From: an uncultured Selenomonas sp. | Lineage (GTDB): Bacteria > Bacillota > Negativicutes > Selenomonadales > Selenomonadaceae | Assembly: GCA_938045435.1 (NCBI GenBank) | Contig: CALIBA010000160.1 | Location: 1-5,532, forward strand | Direction of reading: 5' to 3' | DNA: 5,532 bases | In this document: piece after piece, positions 1-5,532 of the stretch | How positions within the stretch are numbered: position 1 is the stretch's first letter | Layout: each line of letters begins with the position of its first letter | The notes under the pieces: model-generated | What the model saw: only the letters and a program-made list of their open reading frames with translations | The model's database searches: none | Told to the model about the DNA's origin: nothing | Position numbers and translations under genes: made by a program

Positions 1-66
1 ATCTGTTGCCTCTAGGATAACACAGCGATTCAGAGGATTCAACGGTGAACGGAGAACGAAAGGAAG

Positions 67-981
67 ATGTTTGTGAAAAAAAGAAATGCACTGCTCACCG
101 TGTTAATCCTCCTCCTTATTCTTCTTGTCGGATGCGGCCAGGAGGAAAAGGAGAATCCTGTCGCTGAGACGTATACATTCACGGATTCTGCAGGACGTAC
201 GGTCGAGATTCCAAAACAAATTGATCGCATCGCACCATCCGGCAGCGTGGCTCAGATGGCGCTCTTTGCCATTGCTCCCGATAAGATCATTGGCATTTCA
301 TCGAAGTGGAAGGAGACTGTTCTCCCCTATCTGAGCGATGAGTACCGTAATCTGCCAGTCTTTGGTCAGTTCTATGGCATGAAGAATTTCAACAAAGAGG
401 CAGTGCTCTCCGCGAATCCACAAGTCATCATTGATATCGGGGAGAAAAAGGCGACCATTGTCGAGGATATGGATCAAATTCAGGCAGCACTCGGCATCCC
501 CGTGATCTTCATCGAGGCACGTCTGGACAATACGGACGAGGCATATCGCACGCTGGGGAAAATCCTTGATCGCGAAACGGAAGGGAATACCCTTGCCGAC
601 TACTGTCATACAGCGTACACCCGCAGCAAGGAGCTTGCCGCAAAGATGAAGAACAAGCCATCCCTGCTCTATGTCGGAGGGGCACAGGGAAATATGGTGG
701 TCGCCCGTGATTCGTTCCACGCACAGGTCATCGACCTGCTCTCCGATAATGCAGCGGTGATCACAGAGGCGACTGAGGGCTCAATGAGTCAGGTGTCGAT
801 GGAGCAGATTCTGGCATGGAATCCGGACGTTCTGCTCCTTGCGGCAGAGGCAGCGCCGGACTTCTCCACGCTTCCTTGGCGCGAACTGCGTGCGGTGCAG
901 TCACAGCGCGTTCTGCGTGTGCCTGCAGAACCGTATGATTGGATGGACGCCCGCCCTCCGTCAATCGGTTTATGGGGATGA
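67..981 (+). CDS. Iron-chelate/corrinoid ABC transporter substrate-binding lipoprotein, frameshifted before its C-terminus
   Basis: Extracellular solute-binding lipoprotein of the FecB/BtuF class (COG0614 type), which would deliver a ferric siderophore, haem or corrinoid to the permease encoded next. Visible: a basic N-terminus (KKR), a hydrophobic stretch (residues 9-21) and a lipobox LVGC with Cys23 as lipidation site. The family opening TFTDSAGRTVEIP is at residues 37-49, and SMEQILAWNPDVLLL, typical of the C-terminal lobe, is at 244-258. The frame ends at 304 residues with an atypical tail after Trp292. The family's WxxRPPSVNR motif and following helix appear in another frame up to 1127. 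One extra base near 946 would give a 353-residue protein of normal family length. ATG 67 is used here, but AAAGGA at 59-64 is only 2 nt from it and 8 nt from GTG 73, so GTG 73 (MKKRNALL) may be the real start. The substrate cannot be told. Family call is firm; whether the shortened product works is unknown. Confidence 0.88.
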   Translation: MFVKKRNALLTVLILLLILLVGCGQEEKENPVAETYTFTDSAGRTVEIPKQIDRIAPSGSVAQMALFAIAPDKIIGISSKWKETVLPYLSDEYRNLPVFGQFYGMKNFNKEAVLSANPQVIIDIGEKKATIVEDMDQIQAALGIPVIFIEARLDNTDEAYRTLGKILDRETEGNTLADYCHTAYTRSKELAAKMKNKPSLLYVGGAQGNMVVARDSFHAQVIDLLSDNAAVITEATEGSMSQVSMEQILAWNPDVLLLAAEAAPDFSTLPWRELRAVQSQRVLRVPAEPYDWMDARPPSIGLWG

Positions 982-1127
982 CATGGCTTGCGGCGCGGCT
1001 TTATCCGGAGGAAGCCGATATCCAGCTCCATGATGAGATGAAAATGTATTATCGGCTCTTCTATCACTATGCGTTGGATGATGCTGTATGTGCGTCTCTG
1101 CTCTCGAAGGATCGCGTTATTCCATGA
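942..1127 (+). pseudogene. Detached C-terminal segment of the substrate-binding protein gene (frameshifted remainder)
   Basis: This stretch encodes the natural end of the preceding binding protein in a different frame: DGRPPSVNRF, then MGMTWLAARLYP and an amphipathic end finishing KDRVIP. PPSVNR followed by a G-x-x-W-L-A segment is a recurring C-terminal signature of iron-chelate binding proteins, so it is not a separate gene. The frame has a TGA at 936-938 and no credible start with a ribosome-binding site (only a TTG at 939). Its stop at 1125-1127 overlaps the permease ATG at 1124, as expected for a translationally coupled operon, which supports this as the original end of the gene. Adding one base near 946 turns the junction into WMGRPPSVNR and restores the normal motif spacing. 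The cause is either a real mutation or a sequencing or assembly error. Confidence 0.82.
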
Positions 1128-2137
1128 GCAAGATAACGCCTCAGCTCAAACTTAGTATTTTATTTTTGCTGCTCCTCGAGATGATCTTTATCTCCTTTCT
1201 ACTGGGACGATTCCCACTCAGTGCATCAGATGTCGTTTCTGCATTCGGCAGTTGGATGGGCTTTGTCCCGGAGACGCGCAGTGCATCTCACGTTGTGATG
1301 GAACTGCGCCTTCCGCGCATCATCGGAGCGGTAGTAGTAGGAGCGTCTCTCTCCGTATCAGGGGCAGCCTATCAGGTCATGTTCCGCAATCCGATGGTCT
1401 CCCCCGCGATCCTCGGTGTATCGGCAGGTGCAGCATTTGGCGCGGCACTCGCCATCCTGTGGAGTATTCCCACCTTTTTCGTCCACACGATGACATTTTT
1501 CGGAGGTCTGTGCGCGGTTGCGATTACCTATGTGATTGGCACAAAGCTCTGCCGCGGCGGCAATACGACACTCGCGATCATACTCTCGGGCATCATTGTG
1601 AGTACACTCTTTACGTCTCTGCTCTCCATGATTAAATATGTCGCTGATCCCTATGATAAGCTGCCGGTTATCGTCTACTGGCTGATGGGAAGTCTCGCGG
1701 CAATCTCACTCGATAGTCTCTTCTTTCCGTTCATATTCATATGCGCGTCATTTATCCCGCTCTTTCTCCTGCGTTGGCGCATCAATCTGCTCTCCTTTGG
1801 TGATGAGGAGGCGAAGACGCTCGGGATTCCTGTGGAACGTCTCCGCCTCATCGTCATTCTCTGCGCTACCTTGCTAACGGCGGCGGCGGTTTCACTCTCC
1901 GGCATCATCGGTCTGGTCGGTCTGATTGTACCGCATCTCGTGCGCTTTATCGTGGGACCAGATTTTCGCTTTCTCCTGCCGGGCGCAGCACTGATGGGGG
2001 GGCTTTTCCTGCTTTCTTCGGATAATCTCGCACGAACCCTGTGGACAGTGGAGATCCCGCTCGGAATTCTCACATCGATCTTCGGCGTTCCATTCTTTCT
2101 CTATCTGCTCATCAAATATCATCATGATTGGGACTGA
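1124..2137 (+). CDS. FecCD/BtuC-family ABC transporter permease
   Basis: Inner-membrane permease of an iron-chelate/corrinoid importer, 337 residues, the usual length for FecCD-family proteins. These normally have about ten transmembrane helices and work as homodimers. Hydrophobic segments lie at about residues 8-28, 66-86, 94-114, 119-142, 148-170, 187-220, 242-272, 280-300 and 307-332. Family motifs: LRLPR (61-65), GASLSVSGAAYQ (73-84), FRNPMVSPAILGVSAGA (87-103), the cytoplasmic coupling stretch GDEEAKTLGIP beginning at 226, and GLVGLIVPHLVR (263-274). The start at ATG 1124 is preferred over in-frame codons from 1088. It gives MSKITPQLK, overlaps the binding-protein stop as ATGA, and has AAGGA at 1107-1111, rather far upstream (12 nt), which suggests translation by coupling. 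A run of seven G lies at 1996-2002 inside the gene, and the frame is intact there. Substrate is not determinable. Confidence 0.95.
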   Translation: MSKITPQLKLSILFLLLLEMIFISFLLGRFPLSASDVVSAFGSWMGFVPETRSASHVVMELRLPRIIGAVVVGASLSVSGAAYQVMFRNPMVSPAILGVSAGAAFGAALAILWSIPTFFVHTMTFFGGLCAVAITYVIGTKLCRGGNTTLAIILSGIIVSTLFTSLLSMIKYVADPYDKLPVIVYWLMGSLAAISLDSLFFPFIFICASFIPLFLLRWRINLLSFGDEEAKTLGIPVERLRLIVILCATLLTAAAVSLSGIIGLVGLIVPHLVRFIVGPDFRFLLPGAALMGGLFLLSSDNLARTLWTVEIPLGILTSIFGVPFFLYLLIKYHHDWD

Positions 2138-2142
2138 GGAGG
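2138..2142 (+). promoter_or_regulatory. Ribosome-binding site of the ABC ATPase gene
   Basis: GGAGG sits 6 nt before ATG 2149 and immediately follows the permease stop (2135-2137). It fixes ATG 2149 as the start rather than the upstream in-frame codon at 2128, which lies inside the permease gene and has no such site. The arrangement indicates coupled translation. Confidence 0.85.
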
Positions 2143-2148
2143 AGCAGA

Positions 2149-2964
2149 ATGTTACTAGAACTAAAATCGGTTGCCTGCGGCTATGGGAGTGTTCCTATCT
2201 TTCAAGATATTTCCTTCTCTATTGAGCGAGGTCAGACGCTCTGTCTGCTTGGACCAAACGGCGTTGGAAAGACGACACTATTCAAGACAATTCTTGGGTT
2301 GCTGTCCCCGCTTGCTGGTGATATTTTATTATCCGGTGAGAATATATCCACATGGACTGTGCGGGAGCGGGCGCGCCGCATCGCATACGTCCCGCAGGTA
2401 CATACGCCCCCCTTCCCCTTTACTGTCCACGATGTCGTGCTGATGGGGCGGGCAACTCACATCGGAAATCTCGGCATTCCTGGGAAAAAAGATCGGAGGA
2501 TTGCCGATGATGCGATCGAAATGCTCGGCATTGCACATCTGGCGCAAAAAATCTATACAAAGATCAGCGGCGGTGAGCGGCAGCTCGTCCTGTTGGCGCG
2601 TGCGATTGCGCAACAACCGCAGCTTCTCTGCATGGATGAGCCGACGGCGAGCCTTGATTTCGGGAATCAGGTGCTCCTAATGAACCGCATCCATGTGCTC
2701 AGTGCAGCTGGAATTACTGTGATTATGACAACACATGCACCAAGTCATGCATTTTATTGTTCTGATGTAACGGCAGTTATGGGGTGGGATGGCGTGTTCT
2801 CCGTTGGTCGGACAAATGATATAATTACAGAGGCGCGGCTGGAAAAACTGTATGGGGTCACGGCAAAAATTATCGGCTATGCCGACATCCCCGAAACTCG
2901 TACCTGTGTCCCTCTTCCTCCACAGAACGAAAACATCTCTGATAAATTTGGTCCCATGCCCTAG
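2149..2964 (+). CDS. ABC transporter ATP-binding protein, FepC/BtuD class
   Basis: Cytoplasmic ATPase that powers the importer, 271 residues, normal for the class. All nucleotide-binding elements are present: Walker A GPNGVGKTT (35-43), Q-loop YVPQ with Gln83, signature ISGGERQ (139-145), Walker B LLCMDEP (159-165) with catalytic Glu164, D-loop SLD (168-170) and switch His196 in IMTTH. The TVHDVVLMGR stretch (92-101) after the Q-loop is typical of FepC/BtuD-like ATPases of metal-chelate importers. The C-terminus is a short polar tail ending GPMP with no added domain. It is the last gene of the operon and starts 11 nt after the permease stop. The intact ATPase and permease mean the transporter core is complete even though the binding-protein gene is frameshifted. 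Siderophore, haem and corrinoid ATPases look alike, so substrate is left open. Confidence 0.95.
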   Translation: MLLELKSVACGYGSVPIFQDISFSIERGQTLCLLGPNGVGKTTLFKTILGLLSPLAGDILLSGENISTWTVRERARRIAYVPQVHTPPFPFTVHDVVLMGRATHIGNLGIPGKKDRRIADDAIEMLGIAHLAQKIYTKISGGERQLVLLARAIAQQPQLLCMDEPTASLDFGNQVLLMNRIHVLSAAGITVIMTTHAPSHAFYCSDVTAVMGWDGVFSVGRTNDIITEARLEKLYGVTAKIIGYADIPETRTCVPLPPQNENISDKFGPMP

Positions 2965-2971
2965 TCTTTCT

Positions 2972-3011
2972 CAACAAATCCTCCGCAGAGCTCTCTGCCT
3001 TCACTTTGTTG
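2972..3011 (+). other. Nested inverted repeats after the ATPase gene (possible weak RNA hairpin)
   Basis: Eight bases after the ATPase stop, CAACAAA (2972-2978) is complementary to TTTGTTG (3005-3011). Between them GCAGA (2985-2989) pairs with TCTGC (2994-2998) around a 4-nt loop. No uniform U-run follows, so this is not a standard intrinsic terminator. It could be a 3'-end stabilising hairpin or chance. Confidence 0.3.
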
Positions 3012-3106
3012 TCTTGGATGAATGAAAATCCTGTACCAACCTAATGAGATTTATCCATCAATAGCAATCTTAGTTCAGTCCTTAAAGATGACCGCTGTCT
3101 ATTCGA

Positions 3107-3150
3107 CGACCAATAAAAAAGACACGTTGCCGTGTCTTTTTTATTGGTCG
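3107..3150. terminator. Bidirectional intrinsic terminator between convergent operons
   Basis: Perfect inverted repeat: 20-nt arms at 3107-3126 and 3131-3150 around the loop TTGC (3127-3130). The core stem GACACG/CGTGTC is flanked by A6 on the left (3115-3120) and T6 on the right (3137-3142), so a hairpin followed by a U-run forms on either strand. It lies 143 nt past the ABC ATPase gene and 11 nt past the sdhB stop, the classic position for a shared terminator of converging transcripts. It probably mainly serves the sdh operon, being much closer to it. Confidence 0.93.
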
Positions 3151-3161
3151 CTATACTGTTC

Positions 3162-3914
3162 TTAATGATTGAACATATTACGCAGTGCCTGCTTGTTAAC
3201 CTCACGGTTTAGCTGTGCAAGATGTTGTGTAAGCTTAATACCCTTTGGACAAACGCGCTCGCAGTTTTGGCTGTTGCCGCAGCTTGTAATACCGCCCTTC
3301 TCCATCAATGCGTTCAGACGTGTCGGTGCATCGAATTTTCCGAGCGGATGCAAGTTGAAAAGGAGCGCCTGTGCCGTTGGTGCAGGACCAATAAAGTCAG
3401 ACTGCGGTCCAACATTTGGACATGCTTCAAGGCAGCAGCCGCAGGTCATGCAATGTGACAGTTCATAGCAAGTCTCTGCTGTATATGGATTTTGAATGGG
3501 GGCATCCTTCACATCCCATGTACCATCTACCTCAATCCATCCATGAATGCGCTTTAGGCTCTCAAACATAACCGAACGATCGATAAGAAGATCACGGATG
3601 ACCGGGAACGTGCGTGCAGGCTGTACACGAATCGGCTGTGTGAGGTTATCAATCAGTGCGCAACATGCCTGCTGTGCACGTCCGTTGATGACCATCATAC
3701 AAGCACCGCAGACTTTCTCCAGACAGTTGCACTCCCAGACTGGCGGTGGGACGCGCTTGCCGTCCATTGTCACAGGATTCTTTTGAATCTCCATGAGGGA
3801 TGCAACAACATTGAGACCAGGACGATAGTCGACTTCGAACTCCTGCGTGTACGGCTTTTCCCCGGGACCATCCTGACGCTCAATAATAAAATGGACTTTT
3901 TTCTGTTCTGCCAT
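3162..3914 (-). CDS. sdhB: Succinate dehydrogenase/fumarate reductase iron-sulfur subunit
   Basis: Electron-transfer subunit of complex II, 250 residues, carrying electrons between the flavin of SdhA and quinone at the membrane cytochrome b subunit. All three cluster motifs are visible. The [2Fe-2S] ligands are Cys64, Cys69, Cys72 (CLEKVCGAC) and Cys84. The [4Fe-4S] ligands are Cys155, Cys158, Cys161 plus Cys222 (in CPKG). The [3Fe-4S] ligands are Cys165, Cys212 and Cys218. The motif layout (C-x2-C-x2-C-x3-CP, then C-x5-C-x3-CP) matches the family. Wording such as ELSHCMTCGCCLEACPN and CGNSQNC resembles the Bacillus type B enzyme. Cys62, Cys85 and Cys160 are extra cysteines beside the ligands. 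The start at 3914 follows a strong ribosome-binding site, 15 nt after the sdhA stop. In an anaerobe it may act mainly as menaquinol:fumarate reductase (frdB); sequence alone does not decide direction. Confidence 0.96.
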   Translation of the reverse strand: MAEQKKVHFIIERQDGPGEKPYTQEFEVDYRPGLNVVASLMEIQKNPVTMDGKRVPPPVWECNCLEKVCGACMMVINGRAQQACCALIDNLTQPIRVQPARTFPVIRDLLIDRSVMFESLKRIHGWIEVDGTWDVKDAPIQNPYTAETCYELSHCMTCGCCLEACPNVGPQSDFIGPAPTAQALLFNLHPLGKFDAPTRLNALMEKGGITSCGNSQNCERVCPKGIKLTQHLAQLNREVNKQALRNMFNH

Positions 3915-3922
3915 GACTTCTA

Positions 3923-3929
3923 TCCTCCC
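3923..3929 (-). promoter_or_regulatory. Ribosome-binding site of sdhB
   Basis: On the minus strand GGGAGGA (3929 down to 3923) begins directly after the sdhA stop and ends 8 nt before the sdhB ATG at 3914. Strength and spacing are near ideal, which supports this start and co-translation of the two subunits from one message. Confidence 0.85.
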
Positions 3930-5532
3930 TTACTCCTTCTTGGCGACGGCATAATTACGCGCACGTGCCTTGATGAGCGAATGATCAAAATCCATGTAGC
4001 TGACGATCGGCTCTTCCGTCTTCGGGTCATAGTCCACAATAGAGGTCTTCATGAAACGCTCATCATCGCGTCCATAAAATACAAGCTCACCATCTGCATC
4101 CGTCATACGCTCTCCCTTATCATCGAGCATGATTTTTGCGTGCGCACCACGGCTTTCGTCGCGCGACCGCGCTGCCTTTGTCACAGCCATCGCATAGAGG
4201 ATCATATTGCGAAGCTGACGAACGAACATGGCTTCTTGATTTGCCCATGCGCCATGATCCGTAACGCCAATATCATCCCAGCGCTTTAGAATTCCCTTCA
4301 GCTTTTCAAGACATATATCAAGTCCCTTGTTATCGCGTTCAATGGAGACATAGTCATACATGATCTCGCCCATCTCTTGATGAAGCTGATGTGCATTGAC
4401 AGGACCTGTCATGTTACGGATTCTGTCGAATTCTTCCACAGCCTCTTTGCGTGCGCGCTCCATCTCCTCATCGGTAAGTGCCTCTCCAAGTTCGCCGCTG
4501 CGTGCCCAGCGCAGTGCCTCAGGACCTGCGACATAGCCGGAGTAGCTTGCTGATAGAAGCGAATTCGCGCCAAGACGGTTCGCGCCGTGATACTGATGAT
4601 CGCACTCACCTGCTGCCATGAGCCCCGGAATGTTTGTATGGTGCATACGATCGACCCAAATGCCGCCCATCGAGTAGTGCACTGACGGGAAGATCTCCAT
4701 GGGCACCTTGCGCGGATCCTGACCGACAAATTCCGAGTACATCTCAAGGATGCCGCCGAGCTTGTGTTCAAGGTAGTCGGCAGAAATGTGTGAGAGATCA
4801 AGATAGACACGACGTTCATTGTTGATACCCAGCCCCATGTGTACGCATACTTTGAAAATCGCACGCGAAGCAACATCGCGCGGGACGAGATTGCCATACG
4901 CCGGGTACATTTCCTCAAGGAAATACCATGGCTTTCCATCTTTATACGTCCATATACGACCACCCTCGCCACGACACGCCTCTGACATGAGGCGGTTCTT
5001 ATCCGTCCCCGGAATCGCTGTCGGGTGGATCTGGATGAACTCCGGATTGCCAATGTGCGCTCCTTGCTGATAGGCTGAGGAAACTGCAGAACCATTGCAG
5101 ATCGTAGATGCTGTACAACGACCGAACACCTGTCCCGGACCGCCTGTTGCAAGCATAACAACATCAGCACGAAATGACTTAATCTCATTCGAGTTCATAT
5201 TTTGTGCGACAATGCCACGAACAATGCCATCCTTATTCTTAATCGCACGAATATACTCCCAGAATTCATACTTCGTAACTTTTCCCTGCACTTCCCAGCG
5301 GCGTACCTGCTCATCAAGTGCATAGAGGAGCTGCTGCCCCGTCGTCGATCCGGCGAATACAGTGCGCTTATTCTTTTGACCGCCAAAGTTGCGCAGGTCA
5401 AGTACGCCCTCATGCGTACGGTTGAACGGGACGCCCATACGGTCAAACATCTTAACGAGTTTTGGCGCAGCCTCGACCATTCCTTTGACAGCGAGCTGAT
5501 CCGCAAGGAAGTCACCGCCGTATACCGTATCA
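3930..5532 (-). CDS. sdhA: Succinate dehydrogenase/fumarate reductase flavoprotein subunit (5' end beyond window)
   Basis: FAD-carrying catalytic subunit of complex II, interconverting succinate and fumarate. The frame runs open to the window edge and begins DTVYGGDFLADQ, so the Met at 5480 is internal. By comparison with the roughly 590-residue Bacillus-type protein, about 70 N-terminal residues are missing, including the first FAD-binding motif and the covalent-flavin histidine. Counting from the first visible codon (533 residues): FAD-domain ATGGPG at 128-133; HPTA at 169-172 (substrate-binding His); GEGGR at 188-192; VPRDVASR with the catalytic Arg region at 216-223; VHYSMGG with His285; and GECDHQYHGANRLGANSLL near 308-326, with substrate Arg319. 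The C-terminal helical domain includes QEAMFVRQLRNM and SRDESRGAH. The gene precedes sdhB by 15 nt. The usual order sdhC-sdhA-sdhB predicts the cytochrome b gene beyond 5532. Its physiological direction may be fumarate reduction (frdA). Confidence 0.96.
   Translation of the reverse strand, partial: DTVYGGDFLADQLAVKGMVEAAPKLVKMFDRMGVPFNRTHEGVLDLRNFGGQKNKRTVFAGSTTGQQLLYALDEQVRRWEVQGKVTKYEFWEYIRAIKNKDGIVRGIVAQNMNSNEIKSFRADVVMLATGGPGQVFGRCTASTICNGSAVSSAYQQGAHIGNPEFIQIHPTAIPGTDKNRLMSEACRGEGGRIWTYKDGKPWYFLEEMYPAYGNLVPRDVASRAIFKVCVHMGLGINNERRVYLDLSHISADYLEHKLGGILEMYSEFVGQDPRKVPMEIFPSVHYSMGGIWVDRMHHTNIPGLMAAGECDHQYHGANRLGANSLLSASYSGYVAGPEALRWARSGELGEALTDEEMERARKEAVEEFDRIRNMTGPVNAHQLHQEMGEIMYDYVSIERDNKGLDICLEKLKGILKRWDDIGVTDHGAWANQEAMFVRQLRNMILYAMAVTKAARSRDESRGAHAKIMLDDKGERMTDADGELVFYGRDDERFMKTSIVDYDPKTEEPIVSYMDFDHSLIKARARNYAVAKKE

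Noticed and set aside
41..61. Three imperfect 7-nt units (AACGGTG, AACGGAG, AACGAAA) just before the first gene
   Set aside because: Short and degenerate; the region also holds the ribosome-binding sequence, so chance similarity is the simpler explanation.
1..66. Possible riboswitch (e.g. cobalamin) or Fur site ahead of the importer operon
   Set aside because: Only 66 bases are visible. No cobalamin-riboswitch core or Fur-box palindrome is recognisable. CCTCT (9-13) and AGAGG (32-36) can pair, but that is too little to call.
298..720. 140-residue open frame on the - strand opposite the binding-protein gene
   Set aside because: Antisense shadow of a gene with clear family motifs; no ribosome-binding site or domain supports it.
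939..981. Programmed ribosomal frameshifting to make the full binding protein
   Set aside because: No X-XXY-YYZ slippery site, homopolymer or obvious downstream structure is seen, and this protein family is not known to need recoding.
3783..4289. 168-residue open frame on the + strand opposite sdhA/sdhB
   Set aside because: It lies antisense to two well-supported genes, its composition is that of a reverse-complement shadow, and it has no recognisable domain.
4409..5188. 259-residue open frame on the - strand within sdhA
   Set aside because: It overlaps the flavoprotein gene out of frame. Its Arg/Ser/Cys-rich product is typical of a shifted reading of a real gene.

Overview
The window reads as ordinary chromosomal sequence from an anaerobic or facultative Firmicute-type bacterium. 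My best guess is a Negativicute such as a Selenomonas relative. That guess is inference: it rests on balanced base composition, a lipoprotein-type metal-chelate ABC importer, and a Bacillus-type (type B) succinate dehydrogenase/fumarate reductase. No marker gene in the window fixes the taxon.

Positions 1-2964 (+ strand) hold a compact three-gene ABC importer operon of the FecB/FecCD/FepC (BtuF/BtuC/BtuD-like) class: a substrate-binding lipoprotein, a membrane permease and an ATPase. The genes are tightly coupled. The permease ATG overlaps the natural stop of the binding-protein gene (ATGA), and the ATPase ribosome-binding site overlaps the permease stop. Such systems import ferric siderophores, haem or corrinoids; the sequence does not say which. 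The binding-protein gene carries a frameshift near position 946. The long frame stops at 981, while the conserved C-terminal end (RPPSVNR onward) continues in another frame to 1127.

Positions 2965-3161 are non-coding. They hold a weak nested hairpin just after the ATPase gene and a perfect 20-bp inverted repeat with a 4-nt loop (3107-3150). The repeat is a convincing bidirectional terminator between the two convergent operons.

Positions 3162-5532 (- strand) carry the end of an sdh/frd operon: the flavoprotein subunit (5' end cut off by the window edge), then the iron-sulfur subunit 15 nt downstream. Together they form the soluble catalytic dimer that interconverts succinate and fumarate and passes electrons to or from quinone through a membrane cytochrome b subunit. 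By the usual sdhCAB order, that subunit's gene should lie beyond position 5532.

I see no tRNA, rRNA, CRISPR array, insertion sequence or evidence of a novel system. The points most worth a second look are the binding-protein frameshift and, less so, its start codon.
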